Assembly (NCBI RefSeq): GCF_030372105.1
Contig: NZ_JAUDBQ010000003.1
Coordinates: 124,001-188,000 of the forward strand
Origin: Cellulomonas cellasea
GTDB taxonomy: Bacteria > Actinomycetota > Actinomycetes > Actinomycetales > Cellulomonadaceae
Reading direction: 5' to 3'
DNA length: 64,000 nucleotides
The translations under genes and the position numbers were made by a program. The notes under the pieces were generated by a model. That model had not been told where the DNA came from. It made no database searches and was given only the letters and a program-made list of their open reading frames with translations. Of the stretch, positions 43,361-51,516 are shown one piece after another; within the stretch, counting starts at the first letter, position 1, and each line of letters opens with the position of its first letter.

Positions 43361-44389
43361 ATGGCCTCGAACAGCCGCCCCGTGTCCGCCACGACTCCCA
43401 CCCCGCGAGCCCCGTCCGACCGGCGGCCCGCCGGTCTCACCGGCAGGCCGCGCACCATCCCCCACACAGCGCCTCGTCGCCGTGCCGCCTCGCTCCAGGC
43501 ACACGGCCTGACCAAGCGCTACGGGCGAGTCACCGCCGTGGACGGCCTGTCCTTCCATGTGCGGCCCGGGATCGTCACCGGGTTCCTCGGCCCGAACGGC
43601 GCAGGCAAGAGCACCACGTTGCGGATGATCCTCGGGCTCGACCGCCCCACCGAGGGCGCGGCCACGATCAACGGCCGGCGCCTCGCGGAGCTCCGCCACC
43701 CCATGCAGGTGGTCGGATCGCTCCTCGACGCGCGAGCAGTGCACCCGTCGCGGAGCGCCGCCGACCATCTGCTCTCCATCGCGCGCACCGGCGACGTCCC
43801 CCGCGGCCGCGTCGCCGAGCTGCTCGAGCAGGTCGGGCTGGCCGATGCGGCCACGCGCCCCGCTGGAGACTTCTCACTCGGGATGAAGCAGCGGCTGGGC
43901 ATCGCCACGGCGCTTGTCGGTGATCCCGACATCGTCATCCTCGACGAGTCGCTCAACGGCCTCGACGCGGAGGGGATCCGCTGGGCGCGCACGCTCATGA
44001 GGGAACTCGCTGCCGAGGGCCGCACAATGCTGTTCTCAAGCCACCTCATGGGCGAGATGGAGCTCACCGCAGACCATCTGCTCGTCATCGACAACGGGCG
44101 CCTGCTGGCCGATCAGCCGCTCCCCGCCTTCCTGAGCGCGCACACCACCACACAGGCGCATGTCCGGACGCCTGATCGCGACGCGCTCCGCGCGGCCCTC
44201 TCCAGCGCGGGCCTCGCGGCGAGCGACAGCGGCCCTGACGGGCTGGACATCCCTGGCGCCACCACCGACCACGTGGGGCACATCGCCGCCACCGCAGGCG
44301 TCGAGCTCGCCGAGCTCTCGCCCCGCAAGGGCTCGCTGGAGGACGCGTTCCTGCGCATGACCGCCGCACAGCCCCGAGACGAGGAGTGA
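43361..44389 (+). CDS. ABC transporter ATP-binding protein (ABC-2/drug export type)
   Basis: A 342-residue ATPase. After a 45-residue Pro/Arg-rich extension comes 'LQAHGLTKRYGRVTAVDGLSF', Walker A 'GPNGAGKST', signature-like 'FSLGMKQRLG', Walker B 'DIVILDESLNGLD', and a switch His in 'MLFSSHLMGEMEL'. The C-terminal 'VELAELSPRKGSLEDAFLRMT' is typical of ABC-2 exporters. It energises the next gene's permease. The ATG follows TAGTGT by 7 bases, suggesting a leaderless mRNA controlled by the TetR operator. The long N-terminal extension is unusual. Confidence 0.92.
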   Translation: MASNSRPVSATTPTPRAPSDRRPAGLTGRPRTIPHTAPRRRAASLQAHGLTKRYGRVTAVDGLSFHVRPGIVTGFLGPNGAGKSTTLRMILGLDRPTEGAATINGRRLAELRHPMQVVGSLLDARAVHPSRSAADHLLSIARTGDVPRGRVAELLEQVGLADAATRPAGDFSLGMKQRLGIATALVGDPDIVILDESLNGLDAEGIRWARTLMRELAAEGRTMLFSSHLMGEMELTADHLLVIDNGRLLADQPLPAFLSAHTTTQAHVRTPDRDALRAALSSAGLAASDSGPDGLDIPGATTDHVGHIAATAGVELAELSPRKGSLEDAFLRMTAAQPRDEE

Positions 44390-44394
44390 GAGAG

Positions 44395-45150
44395 ATGAGC
44401 CGTCTGGCCTCCGAGTGGATCAGGGCCCGCTCCGTCCGCGGCACCTGGCTCCTGATGGGCGCGACGATGCTCACCACCGTGGCGGTGAGCCTGCTCGGCA
44501 TCAGCGGGCTCCACGGCGGCTGGCTCGAGGAGCTGCCCGACCCCTGGGACCCGACGGCGATGAGCCTCAAGGGGATCCTGGTCGGGCAGCTCCTCATCGG
44601 CATGCTGGGCGCCGGGACGATCACCAGCGAGTACGCCACCGGGATGATCGCCACGAGCCTGTCGATCTCGCCCCAGCGCAGCAAGCTGCTCGCTGCCAAA
44701 GCGGGGATCGCCTCGGCGCTCGCGCTCGCGACCGCGCTCGTGACCGTGGGCCTCAGCTTCGTCGCCGGCCAGGGCGTGATCGGCGCCGCCGGGCTGCCCG
44801 CGGCGTCGCTCGGCGACCCGGGCGTGCTCCGCGCCCTCCTGGCCGCGGTCGCCTACCTCACGCTCACCGCGCTGCTCGGGCTCGCGTTCGGCGTCATCAC
44901 ACGGTCGTCGTCGGGAGCGCTCGCGCTGATCGTGGTCATCGCCCTCCTCGCCCCGGCCCTCACGCCAGGCCTGCCCGGCCCGCTCGGCGAGTCGCTCGGC
45001 GACTACTGGCCCACCACCGCCGGGCAGGCGGCCTACAGCGTGGCCGACACCGGTGGCGCCCCTCCCATGGTCGGCATCGGCGTCATGGCCGTCTTCACCG
45101 TCTGGCTCACCGTCGCCTCCCACATCACGCTCCGACGACGCGACGCCTGA
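44395..45150 (+). CDS. ABC-2 type permease
   Basis: A 251-residue protein with six hydrophobic segments, 'RGTWLLMGATMLTTVAVSLLG', 'LLIGMLGAGTITSEYATGMI', 'GIASALALATALVTVGLSFV', 'LLAAVAYLTLTALLGLAFG', 'ALALIVVIALLAPALTP' and 'VGIGVMAVFTVWLTVASHI'. The 'GAGTITSEYATGMIATSLSISPQRSKLLAAK' stretch is the ABC-2 signature between helices. It starts 5 bases after the ATPase stop, with GAGGAG well placed. The pair exports an unknown compound, perhaps a drug, given the adjacent TetR. Confidence 0.92.
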   Translation: MSRLASEWIRARSVRGTWLLMGATMLTTVAVSLLGISGLHGGWLEELPDPWDPTAMSLKGILVGQLLIGMLGAGTITSEYATGMIATSLSISPQRSKLLAAKAGIASALALATALVTVGLSFVAGQGVIGAAGLPAASLGDPGVLRALLAAVAYLTLTALLGLAFGVITRSSSGALALIVVIALLAPALTPGLPGPLGESLGDYWPTTAGQAAYSVADTGGAPPMVGIGVMAVFTVWLTVASHITLRRRDA

Positions 45151-45199
45151 GCGGCCCGTGCAGGGCCTCGGGCGCGACACGACGAGCGCGCTGACCTCC

Positions 45200-46579
45200 T
45201 CAGCCGACTCGTCGGACGATGCGGTCGCGGGAGGCCTCGACATCCTCGACGAGCGCGTCGAGGTCGACGCCGACGATCCGGCCGGCCCACTTGCGGGGGA
45301 TCCCGTCGACGAGCACCGCCTCGATGTCCCCTGCGGCAGCCCCGAGCACGAGGGCCCCGATCGCGTCGTTGAGCGGCATCATGCCGATCGACTGGGCGTC
45401 GACCAGCAGGAGGTCGGCGCGCTTGCCGGGCTCGATCGAGCCGGTGAGGTCGCCGAGCCCGAGGGTGCGGGCCCCCTGGAGGGTGGCGAAGTCGAGCACG
45501 TCACGTGTCGTGATGCGCTGGGCGGGGGCGCCCGGCCGGCGCTCGACGGCGCGCATGCGCTGGATGGCCAGCAGCGTGCGCATCTGCGTGAACATGTCGC
45601 CGGAGAGCGCCACCTCGACGTCGATGCTCAACCCTGGCCGGATGCCCGCGGCAAGCGCCTCGTCGATGGCCGGGACGCCCGACTCGAGGCCGATCTGCGG
45701 CTCGGACGTCGGGGCCAGCGACACCGTGGCCCCAAGGTCGCCCATGGCCTTCCACGCGTCGTCACTCAGCCCGGTGGCATGGATGAGGGTGACGGACGGC
45801 CCGAGCAGACCGTCACGGGCCCAATCCAGGATGGCGGCCGACGAGGCGTCCCCGAAGACGGCGTCGATGCTGACACCGATGTCGAGGCCCTGCGCCACAG
45901 CGCCGAGCGCGGGCCCGTACGCCAGGCGCTGCCCGGCGATCTCGTCCGTGGCCAACGCCCCCAGCCGCACCGAGAGCCGGCCGCCCGCACTGCCCTGGTA
46001 CCGGGAGACGACCCGCTCCAGGTCGCCGGGCCACTGCTCGTCCCAGTCGCCGAAGTGCGGGGCCATGGACGCGTGGACCCCGCGGATCCCGCTGTCCGCG
46101 AGCGCTTGGATCGCGGCGTCGGTGTGGGCGGCGCTGCGGGAGTTGTGCGAGAAGTCGAGCAGCGTGGTGATGCCGCTGTCGATCGCGCTGAGCGCCGCCA
46201 GCCGCGTCCCGACGAGCATGTCCTCGGGCGTGTAGGCCGGGGCGGTACGGGCCAGCGTCGTGGTGACGTAGGACATCAGGTCGGTGACGTCGGGGATGCT
46301 GCGGCGCATCTGCGCCTGCCAGGCGTGGCGGTGCGTGTCAACGAAGCCGGGCGCGATGATCCGGCCGCGGGCGTCGACCATCAGAGCCTCGCCGACGAGG
46401 CCGGCCAGCTCGGGCTGCCGTCGCAGGTCCTCTCCGACGGCGACGACGGCGCCGTCGTGCACCAGCACGTCGCCCCGCTCGAGGTCGGGGACAGCCTCAG
46501 AGCCGGTGATCACGGCGCCGCCGGTGAAGAGGAACGTGGGAGTCGGGGCTGCGGTGAGGTCAGGAAGCGGTGCCGGCAT
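45200..46579 (-). CDS. Amidohydrolase (Atz/Trz, cytosine-deaminase-like)
   Basis: A 459-residue metal-dependent hydrolase. The N-terminal small domain 'FLFTGGAVITGSEAVPDLERG' is followed by the HxH metal site 'APGFVDTHRHAWQAQMRRS'. Later ligands probably are His in 'SVTLIHATGLSD' and Asp in the C-terminal 'LSIDVEVALSG'; 'GKRADLLLVDAQSIGMMPLND' closes the barrel. It deaminates or dechlorinates a ring N-heterocycle. GAGAGG lies 7 bases before the ATG. It overlaps the upstream Atu4866-domain gene by 20 bases, so both form one operon. Confidence 0.9.
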   Translation of the reverse strand: MPAPLPDLTAAPTPTFLFTGGAVITGSEAVPDLERGDVLVHDGAVVAVGEDLRRQPELAGLVGEALMVDARGRIIAPGFVDTHRHAWQAQMRRSIPDVTDLMSYVTTTLARTAPAYTPEDMLVGTRLAALSAIDSGITTLLDFSHNSRSAAHTDAAIQALADSGIRGVHASMAPHFGDWDEQWPGDLERVVSRYQGSAGGRLSVRLGALATDEIAGQRLAYGPALGAVAQGLDIGVSIDAVFGDASSAAILDWARDGLLGPSVTLIHATGLSDDAWKAMGDLGATVSLAPTSEPQIGLESGVPAIDEALAAGIRPGLSIDVEVALSGDMFTQMRTLLAIQRMRAVERRPGAPAQRITTRDVLDFATLQGARTLGLGDLTGSIEPGKRADLLLVDAQSIGMMPLNDAIGALVLGAAAGDIEAVLVDGIPRKWAGRIVGVDLDALVEDVEASRDRIVRRVG

Positions 46580-46850
46580 GGCGGGTCCTCTCATCGGTGG
46601 TCGTGGTGGAGTCCGACTGTCGGCGCAGCACCATGCCGGCGTGATGGAGCACGCCGTCGATGAAGTCGCCGTCGGCGGTGAACCCGGTGTCGTCGAGGTA
46701 CTCGATGTGGTCGCCCTCGACCCAGTACTGGCCCCGGTAGGCGTGCTCGCGGTCGCCCCGCGCCTCGTCGTATCGGCCGTCCGGCAGCAGCCGGTGGCGG
46801 ATGCGCCCGTCGTCGGTCGACCAGAGTCCGGCATAGGGATGTGCGCTCAT
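46560..46850 (-). CDS. Atu4866 domain protein
   Basis: A 96-residue protein matching the short Atu4866 family: 'PYAGLWSTDDGRIRHRLLPDGRYDE', 'YRGQYWVEGDHIEYLDDTGF' and 'ADGDFIDGVLHHAGMVLRR'. These are small beta-barrel (lipocalin-like) proteins of unknown role, often near redox or catabolic genes. GAAGGA lies about 6 bases before the ATG. The stop lies inside the amidohydrolase gene; the overlap suggests coupled translation. The long frame above it is a shadow of the XRE gene. Confidence 0.85.
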   Translation of the reverse strand: MSAHPYAGLWSTDDGRIRHRLLPDGRYDEARGDREHAYRGQYWVEGDHIEYLDDTGFTADGDFIDGVLHHAGMVLRRQSDSTTTTDERTRHAGTAS

Positions 46851-46952
46851 GTGCGTTCCTTCGCTCGTGGAGGGCTCTGTCGTGCTTGCCATCCACTGTC
46901 GCGGGGTCCTGGTCGGTGATGAAGGCCGCGCGCTGCCTGGGAGCGCCGCACC

Positions 46953-47022
46953 TAGGCTCGCGGCTGCACCCAGGCTCGTGGCCGCACCCAGGCTCGCGGC
47001 CGCACCCAGGCTCGCGGCCGCT
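46953..47022. repeat. 18-base tandem repeat, about four units
   Basis: Units CAGGCTCGCGGCCGCACC start at 46,953 (first base T), 46,971, 46,989 and 47,007, with a few substitutions. They lie between the XRE regulator stop and the Atu4866 start. Confidence 0.85.
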
Positions 47023-47875
47023 ACGAGGCGGACGAGCGGACGTCGGCCCACCCGGGCGCGCCCGAGGCGGCGATCGTGCCGAGCAGGCTGAGCGCCTCCG
47101 CGCTTCGGCTGGCCGGCTCCGCCTGGTAGCAGAGCAGCTGCTGGCCGGGCGCGGCCGCGACGTCGAAGGTGTGCATCGACAGGGTCAGCTCCCCCACGGC
47201 GGGGTGCACGAACCGCTTGGTCTCGAGCCGCTTGCCGCGAGCGCGGTTCTCGTTCCACAGGCGGGCGAAGTCGGGGCTGGTCGCCAGCAGCCTGTCGACA
47301 ACCGCCCGGATCCGCGGATGGTCCGGCGATCGGCCCTCCGCGAGGCGGTACCCGGCGACGGCGTTCGCGGCCGCCGCCTCCCAGTCGGCGTAGAAGCTGC
47401 GGGCGGCCGGGTCCAGGAACACCTTCTCCATCAGGTTGCGGCTCACCGGGAATCCGCCGAACAGGGCGTCGCCGAGCCGGTTGCCCGCGATCACGTCGTA
47501 GGCGGCGTTGATGACGAGCGCGGGCGTCCCGGGCCAGGAGTCCATGAGGCGCAGCAGCTCGGGGTCGACGCGCTGGGCGAACCGGTCCCCCCGCGGGCGG
47601 GGCGCGAGCCCGGCCAGCCGGTACAGGTGCCCGCGTCCGTCGTCGTCCAGGTCGAAGGCTGCGGCGAGCGCGTCGAGGACCTGCCCGGACGGCCCGGACT
47701 CCCGGCCCTGCTCGAGCCGGATGTAGTAGTCGACGCTCATGTCGGCGAGCATCGCCACCTCCTCGCGGCGCAGGCCGGGGACGCGTCGGCGCTCGCCGCC
47801 GCGCAGGCCCACGCTCGTGGGCGTCGTGGCGTCGCGTCGCGCGCGCAGGAAGTCGGCGAGGGTCGGCGCTGTCAT
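47021..47875 (-). CDS. XRE regulator with MmyB-like ligand domain
   Basis: A 284-residue regulator. The N-terminal helix-turn-helix is 'RRVPGLRREEVAMLADMSVDY' with 'YIRLEQGRESGPSGQVLDALA' completing it. The C-terminal domain, 'LLRLMDSWPGTPALVINAAYDV', 'LFGGFPVSRNLMEKVFLDPAARS' and 'SPDFARLWNENRAR', is the MmyB-like ligand-binding domain (MLTR) that senses fatty-acid-like compounds in related regulators. It is divergent from the Old Yellow Enzyme gene and upstream of the Atu4866/amidohydrolase pair, so it is likely their regulator. Confidence 0.9.
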   Translation of the reverse strand: MTAPTLADFLRARRDATTPTSVGLRGGERRRVPGLRREEVAMLADMSVDYYIRLEQGRESGPSGQVLDALAAAFDLDDDGRGHLYRLAGLAPRPRGDRFAQRVDPELLRLMDSWPGTPALVINAAYDVIAGNRLGDALFGGFPVSRNLMEKVFLDPAARSFYADWEAAAANAVAGYRLAEGRSPDHPRIRAVVDRLLATSPDFARLWNENRARGKRLETKRFVHPAVGELTLSMHTFDVAAAPGQQLLCYQAEPASRSAEALSLLGTIAASGAPGWADVRSSAS

Positions 47876-48019
47876 GGCAGCAACCTACGGCGATACGCCC
47901 CACATCAGGGAGGGTGCGTCACACCCAGGCAGCCCACACGGACGAAGGTCCGGCCTGACCTGCGGGTACGCCGAGCACGATGAGGAGCATCACGTCCCCC
48001 GTTCGCAAAGGCGCACACG

Positions 48020-49948
48020 ATGTCTGACTTCTCGCGGCTCCTCGAGCCGGCACGATGGGGCTCGCTCGAGCTGCCGAACCGCATGTTCATGCCCCCGATG
48101 GGCACGCACACCACCCACCCCGACGGCACCATCTCCGACGTGGGGCTCGCCTACTGGCTGGCCCGGGCGCGAGGCGGTGTCGGCCTGCTGATCACCGAGT
48201 CCATCCAGACGCAGACGGTCTCGGAGATCGCCAACCCGTCGGTCATCTCGATCTCCGCGGACCACCAGATCGCGCCCCTGCGCGACGCGGTGGCGCAGGT
48301 GCACGCGGCGGGCGCGCTCATCGCGGCCAACCTCACCCCGGGCATGGGCCGGGTCATGCCCGTGGGGCCCGACGGCGGCCCGTCGTTCTCCGCCTCCGAC
48401 AACACGATCCTGGCCGACCCGTCGCAGCGCTGCCGCGAGCTGAGCCTCGACCAGATCGGGGCGATCCTCGAGCAGTTCCGCGCGGCGGTGCGCCGCACGC
48501 TGGACTGCGGCTTCGACGCGATCGACCTGCGCGCCCACACCGGGTACCTCACCGACCAGTTCATGTCCTCGACGTGGAACCGCCGCACCGACGAGTACGG
48601 CGGCAGCCTCGAGAACCGCCTGCGGTTCCCCACGGACATGATGCGGATCGTGCGCGAGGAGGCGGGCGACGACTTCCCGCTGTCGATGCGCATCACCGTC
48701 AGGCACCAGTTCCCGGGCGGCCGCGAGGCGGAGGAGTCCCGCCAGATGGCGCGGATCCTGCAGGACGCCGGGCTGGACGTGCTGCTCGTCGACGCCGGCT
48801 CCTACGAGGCCGTCGACTGGTCGTTCCCGTCGTACTACATGGGCGACGGCGTCTACCTGCCCGACGCGGCGGCCGTGAAGCCGGACCTCGACATCCCCGT
48901 CGCGGTCTGCGGCAACCTCACCCCCGAGCTCGGCGAGCAGGCGCTGCGGGACGGCGTCGCGGACTTCATCGGCTTCGGGCGCATGCTCATCGCCGACCCG
49001 GACCTGCCCGCCAAGGTGCGCGCCGGACGCGCGTCCACTGTGCGCCCGTGCATCCGCTGCAACGAGCTGTGCATCGGGAACGTCGTGCGCGGCGCCGGTG
49101 TCGAGTGCTCCGTGAACCCGCAGGCCGGCCACGAGACCGACCGGGTCCTGCTGCCGGCTCCCACCCGTCGCCGGGTCACCGTGGTCGGGGCCGGTCCCGC
49201 CGGGCTGGAGGCCGCCCGTGTCGCCGCATCCCGCGGGCACGACGTCGACGTGTACGAGCGCACCGACGCCATCGGCGGGGTGCTCGAGCCCGCCGCGACA
49301 CCCGACTTCAAGCGCGAGCTGCACCGGATGATCGACTGGTGGCGCGGCGAGCTCGACGAGCTGGGCGTGCGCGTCCACCTCGACCACGAGGTCGGGCCCG
49401 ACTCCCCCGAGATCCTGGAGGCGGACGCCGTGGTGGTCGGCTCCGGCTCCACCCCCGTGGTGCCGGGCATCCCGGGAATCGACGCGCCAGGGGTGGTCGA
49501 CGTGCTCGCCTTCCACCGCGGGGCGCCCGTGGGCAAGCGCGTGGTGGTGTGCGGCGGCGGGCTCTCCGGCGTGGACTCCGCACTCGAGCTCGCGCGCGAC
49601 GGCCACCAGGTGACGGTCGTCGAGATGGCGGAGGCGATCGCCCCCACCATGGTCGTCTACAACCGGGTCGCCCTGCTGCGGCAGCTCGCCGAGCAGGGGG
49701 TGCGGGTGCTCACCGGCCACGTGGTCACAGCCGTCGAGCCCGGCGCGGTCCAGGTCAAGGGGCCCGACGGCGAGGAGCGCATCGAGGCGGACACCGTCAT
49801 CACGGCGTTCGGGGTGCGCTCGAACACGACGCTCGCGGACGCCCTGGCAGGCCGGGTCGCCGAGCTGCACGTCGTCGGCGACGCGGTCCAGCCCGCGAAG
49901 GTCGCGGAGGCCGTGCACATGGGGTTCCAGGCGGGCATGGCCATCTGA
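48020..49948 (+). CDS. Old Yellow Enzyme / 2,4-dienoyl-CoA reductase type FMN-FAD-FeS protein
   Basis: A 642-residue two-part enzyme. Residues 1-370 are an OYE TIM barrel: 'LPNRMFMPPMGTHTTHPDG', 'DCGFDAIDLRAHTGYLTDQF' and 'FIGFGRMLIADPDLPAKV'. A [4Fe-4S] site follows, 'CIRCNELCIGN' plus a later Cys ('GVECSVNP'). Residues 385-642 have 'RVTVVGAGPAGLEAARVAASRG' (FAD) and 'KRVVVCGGGLSGVDSALEL' (NAD). The layout is that of FadH-type ene-reductases acting on enoyl compounds or N-heterocycles. AAAGG lies 9 bases before the ATG. Confidence 0.92.
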   Translation: MSDFSRLLEPARWGSLELPNRMFMPPMGTHTTHPDGTISDVGLAYWLARARGGVGLLITESIQTQTVSEIANPSVISISADHQIAPLRDAVAQVHAAGALIAANLTPGMGRVMPVGPDGGPSFSASDNTILADPSQRCRELSLDQIGAILEQFRAAVRRTLDCGFDAIDLRAHTGYLTDQFMSSTWNRRTDEYGGSLENRLRFPTDMMRIVREEAGDDFPLSMRITVRHQFPGGREAEESRQMARILQDAGLDVLLVDAGSYEAVDWSFPSYYMGDGVYLPDAAAVKPDLDIPVAVCGNLTPELGEQALRDGVADFIGFGRMLIADPDLPAKVRAGRASTVRPCIRCNELCIGNVVRGAGVECSVNPQAGHETDRVLLPAPTRRRVTVVGAGPAGLEAARVAASRGHDVDVYERTDAIGGVLEPAATPDFKRELHRMIDWWRGELDELGVRVHLDHEVGPDSPEILEADAVVVGSGSTPVVPGIPGIDAPGVVDVLAFHRGAPVGKRVVVCGGGLSGVDSALELARDGHQVTVVEMAEAIAPTMVVYNRVALLRQLAEQGVRVLTGHVVTAVEPGAVQVKGPDGEERIEADTVITAFGVRSNTTLADALAGRVAELHVVGDAVQPAKVAEAVHMGFQAGMAI

Positions 49949-49953
49949 CGCGG

Positions 49954-49983
49954 CGAGGCCCGGGCCAGTGGGTCCGGGCCTCG
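49954..49983 (+). terminator. Intrinsic terminator after the OYE gene
   Basis: CGAGGCCCGG (49,954-49,963) pairs with CCGGGCCTCG (49,974-49,983), followed by TTGTCG. Confidence 0.7.
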
Positions 49984-50070
49984 TTGTCGCCTGTGCGCGA
50001 CACGGCGCGTCGGCGCCAGGCGACCTGACATCTCGCCTGGGGCCGGCAGCAGCCAGCCCGGCGCCGTCCC

Positions 50071-50076
50071 TAGCGT
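50071..50076 (+). promoter_or_regulatory. Candidate -10 box, leaderless membrane-protein gene
   Basis: TAGCGT, 7 bases before the ATG at 50,084; no ribosome site. Confidence 0.4.
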
Positions 50077-50083
50077 CGGTGGC

Positions 50084-50554
50084 ATGACAGAGCACACTCT
50101 CACCCCGACACGCACCGCCCCGGACCGTCAGCCCCGCTTCGGCATGCCGCTCGTCGCCATGGCGGGACTCGCGCTCCTGGGCCTGCCCCGAGTCATCCTC
50201 CACGACCTCCACGTGATTGACGAGGGCACGCTCCTGACCGCCCTGCTGGCCATCGGCCCCGTCCTCGTGTGGATCGCCGTCACAGTCCTGCGGCACTCGC
50301 CACGGCCGTTCCTCACCGTCCTCCTGACTGGTGTGATGTTCGGCGTGATGCTGGTGATCACCCACCAGCTCCTGTGGGACACCGCCTTCGAGGGCGCGCC
50401 TCCGGCCATCGGCACGGGCGAGGCCAGCACGCTCATCCCCCGCCTCGCCGCCATCCCCAGCGGACTGGTCACCGGCACGGCGATCGGCGCGATCGGCGGC
50501 CTCGTCGCCTGGGGCGCCACCGCCGTCCGCAGGCGGGCCCCTGGAACGGGCTAA
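50084..50554 (+). CDS. Membrane protein of unknown function
   Basis: A 156-residue protein with four membrane segments: 'FGMPLVAMAGLALLGLPRVIL', 'LLTALLAIGPVLVWIAVTVL', 'FLTVLLTGVMFGVMLVITHQLL' and 'GLVTGTAIGAIGGLVAWGATA'. The short loops suggest no extracellular domain. I do not recognise the family with certainty. Its start is a likely leaderless one (TAGCGT 7 bases before the ATG). A strong hairpin terminator lies 30 bases past its stop. Confidence 0.65.
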   Translation: MTEHTLTPTRTAPDRQPRFGMPLVAMAGLALLGLPRVILHDLHVIDEGTLLTALLAIGPVLVWIAVTVLRHSPRPFLTVLLTGVMFGVMLVITHQLLWDTAFEGAPPAIGTGEASTLIPRLAAIPSGLVTGTAIGAIGGLVAWGATAVRRRAPGTG

Positions 50555-50584
50555 CCCGAGCCGCCTCGACCTGCACGAGCCGAC

Positions 50585-50613
50585 GAGCCCGGTGGATCAC
50601 CTCCACCGGGCTC
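50585..50613 (+). terminator. 12-base-pair hairpin terminator
   Basis: GAGCCCGGTGGA (50,585-50,596) pairs with TCCACCGGGCTC (50,602-50,613) with TCACC between; 30 bases past the preceding stop. Confidence 0.75.
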
Positions 50614-50678
50614 CCTCACGCGTGGGCGCCCAGCGCGCCCCGTCGTGTCCGCCGCGCCGCTCGGGCGAAGATGACCCG

Positions 50679-51164
50679 ATGAGCATCACAGCGATTGACT
50701 TGAATCACCTGCGCCGCTGCGTCGACCTGGCCAGGGAGGCGCTCGAGGACGGCGACGAGCCCTTCGGCTCCGTGCTGGTCTCGGCCACAGGCGAGACGCT
50801 GTTCGAGGACCGCAACCGGGTCAAGGACGGCGACCAGACCCGCCACCCCGAGTTCGAGATCTCCCGCTGGGCCGCCGCCCACCTGTCCCCCGCCGATCGC
50901 GCGTCGGCGACGGTCTACACCTCCGGCGAGCACTGCCCGATGTGCGCGGCGAGCCACGGCTGGGTGGGCCTCGGGCGGATCGTCTACGTGGCGTCCTCGA
51001 AGCAGCTCACCTCGTGGCTCACGGAGTGGGGCTGCCCCGCCGGGCCCGTGGCGCCGCTGCCGATCATGCAGGTCGTCCCGGGCGCCGTGGTCGACGGCCC
51101 GGCCGACGAGCTCACGGAGGAGATCAAGGCGCTGCACCGCGGACGGTTCCCGCACCTCGCCTGA
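50679..51164 (+). CDS. Cytidine/guanine deaminase-type zinc protein
   Basis: A 161-residue member of the cytidine deaminase superfamily. The zinc site is 'TRHPEFEISRW' (His-x-Glu) with 'SGEHCPMCAASHGWVG' (Cys-x-x-Cys). The N-terminal 'CVDLAREALEDGDEPFGSVLV' is the usual start of tRNA adenosine deaminase/guanine deaminase-like members. The purine or pyrimidine substrate is not certain. The ATG at 50,679 is close to ATGACCCG repeats and has no clear ribosome site. Confidence 0.85.
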   Translation: MSITAIDLNHLRRCVDLAREALEDGDEPFGSVLVSATGETLFEDRNRVKDGDQTRHPEFEISRWAAAHLSPADRASATVYTSGEHCPMCAASHGWVGLGRIVYVASSKQLTSWLTEWGCPAGPVAPLPIMQVVPGAVVDGPADELTEEIKALHRGRFPHLA

Positions 51165-51242
51165 CCCGGCCTGCCCGCGTCGGTCTCCCAGGGGGTCGGC
51201 GCGGGCCGGTGGCCGGCCACGCCGGTTCGGGACGGCGTGCAG

Positions 51243-51258
51243 GTCAAGTTTGCTTGAC
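51243..51258. promoter_or_regulatory. XRE operator site 1
   Basis: GTCAAG and CTTGAC around TTTG. The right arm is embedded in a consensus -35 (TTGACA, 51,254-51,259). Confidence 0.65.
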
Positions 51259-51283
51259 ATGGACGTCGGCGGACCGCCATCCT
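51254..51283 (+). promoter_or_regulatory. Promoter of the small XRE gene
   Basis: TTGACA (51,254-51,259) then 18 bases and CATCCT (51,278-51,283); operators overlap or flank both boxes. Confidence 0.55.
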
Positions 51284-51305
51284 GATGTCAAGGGTCCTTG
51301 ACATC
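51284..51305. promoter_or_regulatory. XRE operator site 2
   Basis: Perfect 10-base arms GATGTCAAGG (51,284-51,293) and CCTTGACATC (51,296-51,305) around GT, 44 bases from site 1 centre to centre. Confidence 0.7.
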
Positions 51306-51321
51306 CACCAGGAGGCGCCTC

Positions 51322-51516
51322 ATGAGGAACAGCGTCTCCGAGATGCGTGCGGCGGCCGGCCTCACCCAGTCCGAGCTCGCGAGGCGGCTCGATGTCTCCC
51401 GCCAGACGGTCATCTCGATCGAACGCGGCCGCTACGACCCCTCGCTCCCCTTGGCGTTCCGGATCGCCCGACTCTTCGGGCGCACGATCGAGGAGGTCTT
51501 CCATGTCGACGACTGA
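51322..51516 (+). CDS. Small XRE-family HTH regulator
   Basis: A 64-residue, HTH-only repressor: 'MRAAAGLTQSELARRLDVSR' plus 'QTVISIERGRYDPSLPLAFRI', 'ARLFGRTIEEVFHVDD'. AGGAGG lies 6 bases before the ATG. Two palindromes sharing the half-site TGTCAAG/CTTGACA bracket the promoter, so autoregulation is likely. Its stop overlaps the next gene, a four-helix membrane protein, by 14 bases. The pair resembles YozG-like regulator plus DUF2178-like membrane protein units whose role is unknown. Confidence 0.85.
   Translation: MRNSVSEMRAAAGLTQSELARRLDVSRQTVISIERGRYDPSLPLAFRIARLFGRTIEEVFHVDD

Noticed and set aside
46560-47903. Long minus-strand frame covering the XRE gene and the Atu4866 gene
   Set aside because: Only its last 96 codons are a protein; the rest is an out-of-frame reading of the XRE gene and the tandem repeat (translating as repeated AAASLG).
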